A stretch of 64,000 bases of DNA from Streptomyces cinnamoneus (GTDB lineage Bacteria > Actinomycetota > Actinomycetes > Streptomycetales > Streptomycetaceae), in the NCBI RefSeq assembly GCF_014650495.1, contig NZ_BMVB01000002.1, positions 1-64,000 of the forward strand, given 5' to 3'. This document shows, one piece after another, positions 16,340 through 25,209 of this stretch (positions are counted from its first letter, which is position 1; the number at the start of each line of letters is the position of its first letter). The notes beneath the pieces are model-generated. The model saw nothing but the letters and a program-made list of their open reading frames with translations. It had not been told where the DNA came from and made no database searches. The position numbers were made by a program, and so were the translations under genes.

Positions 16340-17314
16340 ATGGTGGTGGACCCGGGACAGCTCCGGCTTCTCGCGTTGATCGAGCGGCACGGCTCCTTGA
16401 CGGCGGCGGCTCACGCCCTCCGGCTCACGCCCGCTGCGATCACACAGCAGGTGGTCAAGGCCGAGCGCGACTGGCAGGTGCCGCTGGTCATCCGTGGTCC
16501 TCGCGGGGCAACGCTGACCGCGGCCGGTGCGCTGCTGGCCTCCCACGGTCGGACCGTGGAGGAGGCGTCGGACAAGGCCGAGGCGGAACTGGCCGCACTG
16601 CTCGGCCACCTCTCCTTGCGACTGCGGATCGGAACGTTCCAGGCGGCTGCCCTGCACCTGCTGCCACCCGCCCTGACGGCCCTGCGGCACCGTCATCCGG
16701 ACGCCGACGTCTCGGTCGTGGACGTGGTGTCCGGACGCGGAGCGGACGAGATCAGCGCGGGGCGCCTCGACGTGGCCATCGTCGCGTCCTGGGGCACGCC
16801 GCTCACGCCGCCCCCACACATACGGGCCCACTCGCTCCTGTTGGACCCGATGGTCGTGGTTCTCCCCGACGACCATCCACTGGCCACCGGGCATCCCGCG
16901 GACACCGAACTTCACCTGGAACAACTGCGCGACGAATCGTGGGTTTCCATCCTGGCCGGCCATGCCGCCCGCGGACAGTTCCACGACGCGGCCCGCGAGG
17001 CCGGCTTCACTCCCACCGTGCGGTTCGAGACCGAGTCCTACGATGTCGCCCAGGCTCTCGTCGGCACAGGCATCGCAGTGGCCCTGGTCTCGCGCCTGGC
17101 CCTGACCCATGCGCCCGGCACCACCCACCGCGAACTGGCCCACCCCAGGCCCTACCGCCACCTCTACGCCGTGACCAAAACAGACGCCAGCCTCACACCA
17201 CTCGCAGACATGCTCATCGACCTCCTCCGCGATGTCGCCCGCGACATCACCGTCGCCTGGGAGGCTCCCCTGCAAGAAGAACAACGCTCATCGAACTCCC
17301 CGCACGGAGCCTGA
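16340..17314 (+). CDS. LysR-family regulator divergent from the LysE exporter
   Basis: A 324-residue LysR protein. The winged HTH (residues about 4-62) reads LRLLALIERHGSLTAAAHAL followed by TPAAITQQV, and the effector domain runs from about 88 to 300 with the typical LRIGTF start. The 110 bases shared with lysE include short AT-rich repeats (AAGAGAAGTTAAAAGAGAAG near 16297) that could be its binding site. Likely role: activation of the exporter by its substrate. A transposase relic starts 10 bases after its stop. Confidence 0.85.
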   Translation: MVVDPGQLRLLALIERHGSLTAAAHALRLTPAAITQQVVKAERDWQVPLVIRGPRGATLTAAGALLASHGRTVEEASDKAEAELAALLGHLSLRLRIGTFQAAALHLLPPALTALRHRHPDADVSVVDVVSGRGADEISAGRLDVAIVASWGTPLTPPPHIRAHSLLLDPMVVVLPDDHPLATGHPADTELHLEQLRDESWVSILAGHAARGQFHDAAREAGFTPTVRFETESYDVAQALVGTGIAVALVSRLALTHAPGTTHRELAHPRPYRHLYAVTKTDASLTPLADMLIDLLRDVARDITVAWEAPLQEEQRSSNSPHGA

Positions 17315-17323
17315 GAAGCCCCC

Positions 17324-17692
17324 GGCCGACACGTCGGCGAACAGGTCGGCCGGCAGGTCCAGCGTCCGCACCCGCTCCAACTTGTTGACCTCCGCCAACG
17401 GGCTCTCCAGGCCCGGCGCCCCGGGGTCCGTCTTCAGCTCGCTCAAGAACGACCGGCCCCCGCCTGCAACCGCCCCTTCGCCGCCCGGCTCGCCGTTGGC
17501 GACCACGTCCTCCAGCCGCGAGCGGGTCATGTGCGACAGCCGATCGACGGTCGTCCGGCAGAACCGGGTGTCGAAGTCCTTCATCGCCCTGCCCACCAGC
17601 CGCCGGCCCCTCGCCGGGGCCGGCGGCTCGATGTGGTCGTTGCGGCACCGGGCCACCACCGCCTCGACCAGGCGGTCCCGGGACATCCAGCC
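17324..17692 (-). pseudogene. Tn3-family transposase relic (DUF4158-containing N-terminal part)
   Basis: The minus-strand frame contains stretches typical of streptomycete Tn3-type TnpA proteins: VARCRNDHIEPP, DFDTRFCRTTVDRLS, GRSFLSELKTDPG and the LESPLAEVNKLERVR - LPADLFADVS run. Only about 120 residues of a roughly 1000-residue enzyme remain, without the catalytic DDE domain, and the frame runs into unrelated sequence at both ends. No terminal inverted repeats were recognised. It is a dead remnant inserted directly behind the LysR gene. Confidence 0.75.
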
Positions 17693-17886
17693 CTCAGGTC
17701 GGCTACAGAGAGCTACTTGTCCGGTAGCGGCAGTTATACGAGCACACGGCCCGGTCGGCAGCCGCGCGCCGGAGCCCGGAGGCGACGCCCGTAGCCCTTG
17801 ACCACCGGCTTGGCCCCCGGCTCGTCGGGCCGGCACGCGCCGGGTGGCGGCTGTCGGCGGTCAGGCCGCACCGCCGCTCGCCGCCG

Positions 17887-18148
17887 GAGCCGGCCGGGGC
17901 GCGGCGCCTGGGCAGTGCCGCTCCCACGGCCGGCGCGTGCGGCGGCCATAGCTACCGGGGGGGGTGGGCGGCCAGCCAGCCGGACCGGGGCGCGGCACCC
18001 GGGCAGCCGGGCTCGCGCCCGCGGCCCGCGGCCGGCGGGCAGCCCCGGCCGGCGCCGGGCAGGACTGCTCACAGCCGGCGCCGGGCAGGCCGCTCGCGGC
18101 CGGCGCGTGCGGCTGCCGTGGGTACCGGGGTGGCGGTGGGCGGCCGGC
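17887..18148. repeat. Degenerate tandem repeats of about 75-90 bp
   Basis: GGCCGGCGCGTGCGGC occurs at 17928-17943 and again at 18098-18113. In both copies it is followed by related sequence (TACCGGGG, then GGTGGGCGGCC). The preceding block CCGGGGCGCGGC(G/A)CC(T/C)GGGCAG is also present twice (near 17893 and 17984). The region between the transposase relic and the zinc finger gene is thus two to three decayed copies of one unit. No gene is supported here. Confidence 0.55.
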
Positions 18149-18158
18149 GCCCGTCCGC

Positions 18159-18503
18159 CTACCCGTCCGTACCGGTGGCGGACGTCGGGACCAGGAGGAG
18201 CTCGTCCGCGTAGCACCAGGCCCAGTCCTCGCCCGGTTCGTAGGACCGGGCGAGGTCGTGCCCGGGCACATTGTGCGCGTGGGCGTTCGCGTGCCGCTTC
18301 GGTGAGCTGTCGCAGCAGCCCACATGGCCGCAGACGAGGCACTCGCGCAGATGGACCCAGGTGGACCCGATGCGCAAGCACTCCTCGCAGCCTTCCGTCG
18401 TGCTCGCCATGACCTCCCGGGCCTCGTCCAGGTGCGTGCACTCACGGCCGGTGGGACGGCCCTCGACATCGGCGGCGACCTGCCATGCCATTGGCTCGCT
18501 CAT
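18159..18503 (-). CDS. UBP-type zinc finger protein
   Basis: A 114-residue protein that is essentially one ZnF-UBP domain. Ligands are visible in RECTHLDEA, EGCEECLRIG, HLRECLVCGHVGCCD and the H-x3-H-type stretch HANAHAHNVPGHDL. In eukaryotes this fold binds the ubiquitin C-terminus. In actinobacteria it occurs as small free proteins of unknown role, which could recognise a protein C-terminus such as that of a ubiquitin-like modifier. The start at 18503 has a poor ribosome site; an ATG at 18491 is an alternative. Confidence 0.85.
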   Translation of the reverse strand: MSEPMAWQVAADVEGRPTGRECTHLDEAREVMASTTEGCEECLRIGSTWVHLRECLVCGHVGCCDSSPKRHANAHAHNVPGHDLARSYEPGEDWAWCYADELLLVPTSATGTDG

Positions 18504-18963
18504 GTCTTTGAGCGTAGGCCCGCAGGCGCCCCTCCGCGCGGCGGCCGTCACCCCCCATGCGTGGCGAAATCCGAGGTCAGCGCGATTGTCAGACCCTGCT
18601 GGCAAACTCACTTCCGTGAGCCGGGGAACGGAGACGGGCGACGGGGGTGTTCGCCTCCGCTCCCGGCCCACAGACCGGCCATGCCGCCAATGGGGGGAGG
18701 CATGGAAGGTCCGGGGGAAAGCTGGGGGTGGGTGGGGGGCAGGGGGGAGGGGGACCCCCCAGGCACACACCTCACCCATCTCCACCCCCGTCCGCGCCCC
18801 CGCCCCACGGCCTGTACACCCACCCGCCCCCTGACTGCCCGTCATCGCCGCTCCCCCGGGCGGCGCATTCCAGCGGGCAGTGCGGCGCGCCTCCTTGCAC
18901 GATGGCCGAAGGGGCCGCCATCGGACGGCCCCGATCCGTCGCACCCCAGGCAGGTACCCCGCC
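18504..18963. other. Long intergenic region with G-tract, C-tract and a hairpin before the mbl-like gene
   Basis: No gene is supported. A run of G-rich sequence at about 18690-18755 is followed by a C-rich run to about 18850, and the two could pair into a long imperfect structure. Closer to the next gene, GATGGC (18901-18906) and GCCATC (18917-18922) form a short stem. The region must hold promoters for the divergent zinc-finger and mbl-like genes. Confidence 0.4.
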
Positions 18964-19992
18964 ATGACCCTCAGCCTCGACCAGCTGAGCCGCTGCACCG
19001 TAGCCGTCGATCTCGGGGCGGCCAGGACCCGCGTCTATCTCAAGGACACCGGCCTGGTCGTGGACGAACCGAGCCTGGCCGCGATCAACACCCGAACGGG
19101 CTCGCTGATCGCGGTCGGCACGCTCGCCGGCGGCATGGCCGGCCGCACCCCCGGTCACATCCGCGTCGTACGCCCCATCTCCGGCGGCACGGTCGTCGAC
19201 ATCGACATGGCCCAGCGCATGCTGCGCTTCCTCGTCGACGACAAGATCCGCCGGGCCTGGCGGCGCAAACCCCTGCTGCGGGCCGCGGTCTGCCTGCCGC
19301 ACGACGCCGAGCCGATCGCGCAGCGGGCCGCCGTCGAGGTGCTCAACGCGCTCGGCGCGCGCCGCGTCGAGCTGGTCGACACCCTCATCGCCGCCGCGGT
19401 CGGCTGCGGACTGCCCGTCGAACAGCCGGAAGCATCGATGATCGTCGTCTGCGGCGCGGCGTCCACGCAGGTCGCCGTCCTCTCCCTGGGATCGATCGTC
19501 GCGGCCGAGAAGGTGCAGGTCGGCGGGGACGCGATCGACTACGCCGTGATCCAGCACCTGCGCAGCGAACACGAGCTGATGCTGCCTTCCCAGGGCCTGC
19601 ACCCCCTGCACCTCGCCCTCTTCGACCGTTACGCGGTCAGTGCGGAGGCAGAGGTCCGCGGCCGGGACGTGGCCACGGGTCTGTCCCGCACGGTCCTCGT
19701 GAACACCGCCCATGTCCGCGAGGCCATCCAGAAGCCGCTCACGGCCGTGATCGACGCCATCGGGCGCGTACTGCGCGAATGCCCGCCCGATCTGGTCGCC
19801 GACCTTGCGGAACGCGGCGTCATGCTGGCGGGCGGAAGTGCGATGCTGCCGGGGCTGGACACGATGATCGAGGAAGCGACCGGCATGTTCGTCCGTATCG
19901 CGGACCAGCCCGACGTCTGTTCCGTGGTCGGACTGGGCGCCATGATCGAGGGAAAGATCAAGCCACTTCATCTGGACCCCATGGCGAGCTGA
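18964..19992 (+). CDS. MreB/Mbl-like actin-family protein
   Basis: A 342-residue actin-fold ATPase. Phosphate 1 is VAVDLGAARTRVYL (MreB has DLGTANTLVY), phosphate 2 is MIVVCGAASTQVAVLS, and the adenosine motif is VMLAGGSAMLPGLD. It has the GGTVVDIDMAQRMLRFL segment of MreB proteins but diverges at several conserved sites, as does the second MreB-like protein (Mbl) of Streptomyces. No mreC/mreD follows it. Role: probably spore-wall or envelope assembly. Confidence 0.85.
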   Translation: MTLSLDQLSRCTVAVDLGAARTRVYLKDTGLVVDEPSLAAINTRTGSLIAVGTLAGGMAGRTPGHIRVVRPISGGTVVDIDMAQRMLRFLVDDKIRRAWRRKPLLRAAVCLPHDAEPIAQRAAVEVLNALGARRVELVDTLIAAAVGCGLPVEQPEASMIVVCGAASTQVAVLSLGSIVAAEKVQVGGDAIDYAVIQHLRSEHELMLPSQGLHPLHLALFDRYAVSAEAEVRGRDVATGLSRTVLVNTAHVREAIQKPLTAVIDAIGRVLRECPPDLVADLAERGVMLAGGSAMLPGLDTMIEEATGMFVRIADQPDVCSVVGLGAMIEGKIKPLHLDPMAS

Positions 19993-20125
19993 AGGGGGCG
20001 GGATCGCGCCCATTTCCGGCCCGCTCCCGCTCGATTCGGCTTGTCTCCGCCCCCTTGGGAACTTCTTTACCCCCCGGAACAGTTCTGCAGGTGCACCCCC
20101 TATTTCACAAGGAGCAATACGCACC

Positions 20126-20581
20126 ATGGCGCTCTGGGACCGGCTCAAGGATTCGGCCACGACGATGCAGGGCCAGCTGCTGGCGAAGAAGAACGAGCTC
20201 AAGAGCGGGGCGTTCCGTGACGCGAGCATGGCAATGTGCGCTCTGGTGGCGGCTGCTGACGGTTCGATCGATGCCTCCGAGCGGCAGCGCGTCGCTTCGC
20301 TGATCGCCACCAATGACGTTCTGCAGAACTTCCCGGCGGACGACCTTCAGGCGCGATTCAACGACTATTGCCAGAAGCTGACGGCCGATTTCGACTTCGG
20401 CAAGGTCAGCGTCATGCAGACCATCGGCAAGGTCCAGAAGAAGCCGACCGAGGCGCGCGCCGTCATCCAGATCGGCATTGTCATCGGTGGCGCCGACGGC
20501 GACTTCGACAAGACGGAACAGGCCGTTGTCCGCGAGGCGTGCTTCGCCCTCGGCATCAACCCGGCCGAGTTCGACCTCTGA
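20126..20581 (+). CDS. TerB-family tellurite resistance protein
   Basis: A 151-residue all-helical TerB protein. Characteristic parts are ALVAAADGSIDASERQRVASL (first metal-binding acidic motif), a central helical linker and IGIVIGGADGDFDKTEQAVV (second, symmetry-related motif), ending GINPAEFDL. TerB binds metal and works with TerC/TerD proteins in membrane stress and phage-related responses. No other ter gene is adjacent. An AAGGAG ribosome site precedes the start. Confidence 0.9.
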   Translation: MALWDRLKDSATTMQGQLLAKKNELKSGAFRDASMAMCALVAAADGSIDASERQRVASLIATNDVLQNFPADDLQARFNDYCQKLTADFDFGKVSVMQTIGKVQKKPTEARAVIQIGIVIGGADGDFDKTEQAVVREACFALGINPAEFDL

Positions 20582-20620
20582 GCCGAGTTCGACCCTCTGA
20601 GAGCCGGGTTCAGCCTCTGA
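20564..20620. repeat. Triplicated end of the terB gene
   Basis: The last 18 bases of terB including the stop (GCCGAGTTCGACCTCTGA) are repeated at 20582-20600 with one inserted C, and again, more diverged, at 20601-20620. It looks like a tandem duplication that left two extra stop-codon copies downstream. Confidence 0.8.
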
Positions 20621-20843
20621 GAACTGAGAGAACCGGGAGGGTCGAGTGGGCATGAGAGCGTCCGGCAACGGACCCGCTGCCGACAACGGCGCATAATCGC
20701 CCCACCCTCCGGCGGTGCGGGCGCGGTTCACCCCCGGGTGACCTGCGCTCGTACCGCCTGCACTCCCCCGGCGGACCGCCTCCCGCCCTGTCCGACGCGA
20801 CCGCCTTGCCACGCGCAGTGATCTCGCAGCAGATTGTGGGCCC

Positions 20844-22631
20844 ATGACGGACGGGCAAGAGCACCGCCCCGGCACGAGCGACCCCTGCGGAAGTCCCCAC
20901 GGCATCCACGGCAGCCCCAACGGCAACCCCGCCCACGGCCCCCGCGCCGGCCATCCCGGCGCCTTCACCTACCTCCCCGCCGGCCACGAGCTGATCGTGG
21001 TCGCCGACCCCGCCGCCGCCCTGCGCGCGCATCCCGGAGGCATACGTTCCGAGGCCGGCGCCGACATGACCGCGCTGAACCGGTTCCTGACCGACGAGCA
21101 GCTCACCCTCGAACCCCTCTTCGGATACGGGCGTCCCGGGGGCCGCTCCGACGAGGAGGCGCACGACGACGGACTGCCGGCGCTCTTCCACCGCGTGCGC
21201 GGCACCGAGCGCCACCACCACGAGCTGGCCGCCCGGCTGGCCGTACTGCCGGGGGTCGACGGGGCGTACGTCAAACCGGGCGCCCTGCCCGCCTACGGCC
21301 CCCACAACGAGGGCGACACGGCCCTGGCCACCGCCACCCCCGACTTCACCGCCCGCCAGGGCTACCTCGGCCCCGCCCCCGGGGGCGTCGACGCGCGCTG
21401 GGCCTGGACGCAGCCCGGCGGTACGGGCGAGGGCGTGGGCGTCGTCGCCGTGGAGGGCGCCTGGCGGCTCGGCCACGCGGACCTGGGGCGCAAGCTCGCC
21501 GGCATCGTCGCCGGCACGCCCCTGGAGGACCCGGCATGGTGCAACCACGGCACCAGCACCCTCGGCGTGGTCGGCGGCGAGCGTACGAGCCGCGGCATCA
21601 CCGGAATCGCCCCCGGCACGCTCACCGCCGCCGCGTCCTTCCCGGGCATCGGTTCGGCCCGGGCGGTGCGGGCGGCGGCCGACCGGCTGCCGCCGGGCGG
21701 ACTGGTGCTGGTGGCACTGCACCGGCCCGGCCCGCGGTTCGGCTACCGCCACCGCGACGACCAGCGCGGCTGCATCCCCCTGGAGTGGTGGCCCGACGAC
21801 TTCGCCGCCGTCCGCTACGCCGCCGCCCGCGGCGTGCTGGTCGTGGCGGCCGGCGGCAACGGCGGTGAGTGCCTGGACGACCCGCTGTACGAGGCGCGTC
21901 CGGACGGCTTCCCCTCCTGGTGGCGCAACCCGCTCGGGGCCGCCGGCCCGTCCTCGGGCGCGGTGCTCGTGGGGGCGGGCGCGCCGCCCCCGGGCACGCA
22001 CGGCCGGGACCACGGCCCGGACCGTTCGCGGCTGGCGTTCTCCAACCACGGCGGACGCCTCGACGCCCAGGGCTGGGGCCTGGAGGTGACCACCGCGGGC
22101 GGACACGGCGACGGCGCGGGCGATCTGCAGGGCGGTGCGCGGCAGGACACCTGGTATACGGACGTCTTCTGCGGCACGTCGGCCGCCTCGGCGATGGTGG
22201 CGGGCGCGCTGGCCGCCGTCCAGGGCGTGCTCGCGGCGGCGGGCCGTGAGCCGCTGTCGCCGACGCGGGCACGCCAGTTGCTGCGGACGACGGGCTCGCC
22301 CCAGCAGGACGCGCCGGGCCGGCCCGCATCGCAGCGGATCGGCAACCGCCCGGACATCCGCGCGGCCGTCGGCCGGCTGCTGCCCTCGCGCGTCGCCTCC
22401 GGCACCGCCGAGCGCCTGTGGGACGAGCTCATTCCGTACCCTCCGGAACGCCCGCCGCAGCTGCGGCTGTACGTGGCCGGGGCGTGGCGCGGACTCGACA
22501 GCCCGGACCCGGCGGTACGGCAGGCGGTGCACACGGCGTTCGCGAGCGGCCGCGCCGGGAGCAACGGGAGCGTGCGCGTCTGGTACGCGGACGACAAGGT
22601 CGTCGGGTTGGTCGTCACGGACAGCCCGTAG
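20844..22631 (+). CDS. S8 (subtilisin)-family protease-like protein with altered Asp site
   Basis: A 595-residue protein with a subtilase domain at about 190-500. The His motif is CNHGTSTLGVVGG, the oxyanion Asn is in VVAAGGNGGE and the Ser motif is FCGTSAASAMVAG. At the position of the catalytic Asp (VVAVEGAWRLGHADL) there is Glu, with Ala two residues before it. There is no signal peptide, so it may be cytoplasmic or use another route. An N-terminal domain of about 185 residues and a C-terminal domain of about 95 residues (from PPQLRLYVAGAWRGL) are unassigned. Confidence 0.8.
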   Translation: MTDGQEHRPGTSDPCGSPHGIHGSPNGNPAHGPRAGHPGAFTYLPAGHELIVVADPAAALRAHPGGIRSEAGADMTALNRFLTDEQLTLEPLFGYGRPGGRSDEEAHDDGLPALFHRVRGTERHHHELAARLAVLPGVDGAYVKPGALPAYGPHNEGDTALATATPDFTARQGYLGPAPGGVDARWAWTQPGGTGEGVGVVAVEGAWRLGHADLGRKLAGIVAGTPLEDPAWCNHGTSTLGVVGGERTSRGITGIAPGTLTAAASFPGIGSARAVRAAADRLPPGGLVLVALHRPGPRFGYRHRDDQRGCIPLEWWPDDFAAVRYAAARGVLVVAAGGNGGECLDDPLYEARPDGFPSWWRNPLGAAGPSSGAVLVGAGAPPPGTHGRDHGPDRSRLAFSNHGGRLDAQGWGLEVTTAGGHGDGAGDLQGGARQDTWYTDVFCGTSAASAMVAGALAAVQGVLAAAGREPLSPTRARQLLRTTGSPQQDAPGRPASQRIGNRPDIRAAVGRLLPSRVASGTAERLWDELIPYPPERPPQLRLYVAGAWRGLDSPDPAVRQAVHTAFASGRAGSNGSVRVWYADDKVVGLVVTDSP

Positions 22632-22796
22632 GCGGTAAGCCGTAGACGGTAGCCCGCAGCCCGTAGCAACTGGGGCGCGGCGGCAGCCCGTCGAGGGTGA
22701 CGGAACGGGCCCGAGCGCCGCGCCTCGTGGGCTGGGCGCGCCCGACGGCCACCACCCACGAGGCCGCGTCCAGCCGGGTGCCGCCCTGACTGCGCG

Positions 22797-23909
22797 TCAG
22801 GCCGGCTGAATCACCGACGCGAAGGCGCCCTGCTCGTCCTCACCGGAGTCGGGGCCGGGGCTCGGGCCGGTCCATGTGCCCAGCGCGATCTCGGCGGTGA
22901 TGCCCGGCCCGAAGCCGGCGATGATGCCGCGGGCGTCGGCCGGAGCGCCACCGTCGACGAAGAGCCGCTCCAGGGCGTCGAAGATCACCGCGCTGGCGAT
23001 GTTGCCGCGCTCGGTGAGCGTCTCCCGGCTGTAGCGGAACGTTTCGGGTTCCAGGCCGAGGTATTGGCTGAGGTCGTCCAGGATGCGCGGGCCGCCGGCG
23101 TGCACGATGTAGAAGTCGAGCTTGGAGACGTCCCACTGGTGGGGTTCCGCCATGTCGCGCATGGCGGGCGCGAGCATGGCCATGGTCCCGGGCACGCGCT
23201 TGTCCAGGATGAAGTGGAAGCCGGTGTCCCGGATTCCGTAGGAGATCCACTCCTCGGTGTCGGGCACGAGGTGCGAGCCGTTGCGCTCGATCCGTACGCC
23301 CGAACCGCCTTCCCCGCGCACGACGGCCGCGGCCAGGGCGTCGCCGAAGAGGCCGTTGGAGAGGAGGTTCCCGACGCCCAGGTCGGTCGGCTGGTAGAGC
23401 AGTGAACAGAACTCGCACGCAACGATCAGTACATTGGCCTGCGGGTACGCCTGACAGAAGTCGTGCGCCCGGTTGATGGCCGCGCCACCGGCGGCACAGC
23501 CCAGCTGCGCGATGGGCAACTGCCGGGTCTCGTTGCGGAAATCCATGGTGTTGATCAGCCATGCGGTCATCGACGGCATCATGAAACCGGTGCACGAGAC
23601 GTACACGATGAGGTCGATGTCACGTGTCGTCAGCTCGGCGTGGTCGAGCGCCCGGCGGACGACGTCGGGCACGCGGGCCTTGGCTTCGCGTTCGTAGCGG
23701 GCGTTCCGCACGGTGAAGCCGGGGTGCTTGAGCGTGTCCTCGATCGGTTGAACGAGGTGTCGTTTCTGCACACCCGTGTTGCCGATCAGCCGGAGTGCGA
23801 GCTCCAGCTGCGGATGATCGCCGTGGAGGGTGCGCGCGAGGTGGAGGGTCTCCTCCCTCGTGATCACGTGCTCGGGGACGGCGATCGCCGGTCTGCAAAG
23901 TGTCGCCAT
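22797..23909 (-). CDS. rppA: Type III polyketide synthase, 1,3,6,8-tetrahydroxynaphthalene synthase
   Basis: A 370-residue enzyme very close to RppA. It starts MATLCRPAIAVPEHVIT after GGGAGG. The catalytic Cys lies in LGCAAGGAAINRA near residue 138, His in FYIVHAGGPR near 270 and Asn in ERGNIASAV near 303. RppA condenses five malonyl-CoA to tetrahydroxynaphthalene, which oxidises to flaviolin and polymerises to HPQ melanin. The P450 or MomA-type genes that often accompany rppA are not here; a divergent dehydrogenase and a butyrolactone pair lie beyond. Confidence 0.93.
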   Translation of the reverse strand: MATLCRPAIAVPEHVITREETLHLARTLHGDHPQLELALRLIGNTGVQKRHLVQPIEDTLKHPGFTVRNARYEREAKARVPDVVRRALDHAELTTRDIDLIVYVSCTGFMMPSMTAWLINTMDFRNETRQLPIAQLGCAAGGAAINRAHDFCQAYPQANVLIVACEFCSLLYQPTDLGVGNLLSNGLFGDALAAAVVRGEGGSGVRIERNGSHLVPDTEEWISYGIRDTGFHFILDKRVPGTMAMLAPAMRDMAEPHQWDVSKLDFYIVHAGGPRILDDLSQYLGLEPETFRYSRETLTERGNIASAVIFDALERLFVDGGAPADARGIIAGFGPGITAEIALGTWTGPSPGPDSGEDEQGAFASVIQPA

Positions 23910-24342
23910 AACGGCCTCCCAGTCGCGTCGGTTCTCGATGCCCAGGGCCGCCGAAAAGGCGTGCCAGCTTATGTGCAGTGCATGCCGCACAGGGAAGCGC
24001 GCCACACCTATGCTCGGAAAGTTCACCCGAAGAGCGGACTTATCCACACAAAGTGAACTGACGTCCGTCGAACGCCATGGGAAGTCCACCGGGAAGGCAC
24101 AGCTTTCCCACAGAATTGACGGAGAAACGGCATACATACGATCAATACAGCTGATATCGCACGCGCGTCTCCTGGACCGCCGCCGACCACTCCCCCGGCC
24201 ACCCCGGAGCCCCTCGCCGCCCCCGGCCCCGCCCCCGGCCCCGACCCTCTCCGGGCCTCCTCCGGGCCTCCTCCGGGCCTCCTCCGGACCTGCGCCGGGC
24301 CGCCCTCCGGGCCGGTCGTCCGCCCTGGCACACTGCACACTC
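23910..24342. other. Divergent intergenic region of rppA with 11-bp tandem repeats
   Basis: No gene is supported. The part near rppA (23930-24160) is less GC-rich than its surroundings and should contain the rppA promoter. Nearer the dehydrogenase, CCGGGCCTCCT is repeated exactly three times at 24251-24283, followed by a degenerate fourth copy. A pyrimidine-rich tract precedes the repeats. Confidence 0.6.
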
Positions 24343-25116
24343 ATGACCAGCACGAGAAATCATCTCCTTTCCGGCAAAGTGACCTTTATCAGCGGCGCGA
24401 GCAGTGGCATAGGCGCGGCGGCGGCCCGCGTGTTCGCGCGCGAGGGCGCGACGGTCGTCCTGGCCGCCCGCCGCGAGGACCGGCTGGCCGCCCTCGTCGA
24501 GGAGCTCGGCAGCCAGGGCGCCGAGGCCGCGTACGTCGTCGCCGACGTCACCCGGGAGGAGGACGCGCAGCGCGCCGTGCAGTTCGCGGTCGAGCGGTAC
24601 GGGCGGCTGGACGCGGCCTTCAACAACGCCGGCATCGGCGGTGACCGCACCCCCATGCACCTCATGGGCGCCGACGTCTACGACGCGATCATGGAGACCA
24701 ACGTCCGCGGCACGTGGAACTGCATGCGCCACCAGCTGGCGGCGATGCTGGAGAACGGGGGCGGCGCCATCGTCAACAACAGCAGCGTCGGCGGCCTGGT
24801 CGCCATCCCCGCCGCCGCGCCGTACATCGCGTCCAAGCACGCCGTCGTGGGACTGACCCGGGCTGCGGCCGACGAGTACGCGAAGCAGGGCATCCGGGTG
24901 AACGCCGTTGCGCCGGGGACCACGCGCAGCGAGATCACGACGGACTGGTTCGACCGCAACCCGGGTCTGGAGGACATGGTCAACGCGATGACGCCGCAGG
25001 CCCGGACGGCCGACCCGGAGGAGATCGCCGAGGCGGTGGCCTGGCTGCTGAGCGACCGCTCGCCGTTCCTCACGGGCGTGGTGATGCCGGTGGACGGCGG
25101 CTTCGTCAACCAGTGA
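24343..25116 (+). CDS. Short-chain dehydrogenase/reductase
   Basis: A 257-residue classical SDR. The cofactor motif is SGASSGIGAAA near residue 17, NNAG is near 92, the catalytic Ser is in NNSSVGG and the Tyr/Lys in YIASKH. The acidic-to-Arg pattern after strand 2 (AARRED) suggests NADP(H). The start at 24343 has no ribosome site and may be leaderless. Being divergent from rppA, it might act on a naphthol or quinone product such as flaviolin or tetrahydroxynaphthalene, as melanin reductases do in fungi; that is a guess. Confidence 0.85.
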   Translation: MTSTRNHLLSGKVTFISGASSGIGAAAARVFAREGATVVLAARREDRLAALVEELGSQGAEAAYVVADVTREEDAQRAVQFAVERYGRLDAAFNNAGIGGDRTPMHLMGADVYDAIMETNVRGTWNCMRHQLAAMLENGGGAIVNNSSVGGLVAIPAAAPYIASKHAVVGLTRAAADEYAKQGIRVNAVAPGTTRSEITTDWFDRNPGLEDMVNAMTPQARTADPEEIAEAVAWLLSDRSPFLTGVVMPVDGGFVNQ

Positions 25117-25209
25117 CGGCCGCCGGGCCCGGGAGGCGGCGCCTCCCGGCTCGGGGACGGCGCCTCCCGGCTCGGGGACGGACCGAGGCGGGGGGCCCGG
25201 CCGCCCCGC

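Noticed and set aside
14579..17284. A 901-codon minus-strand open frame across S14, hydrolase, LysE and LysR
   Set aside because: It crosses recognised genes in another frame and its protein is Arg/Pro-rich without motifs.
20610..22532. A 640-codon minus-strand open frame opposite the S8 protease
   Set aside because: The plus-strand frame carries subtilase motifs; the antisense product has none.
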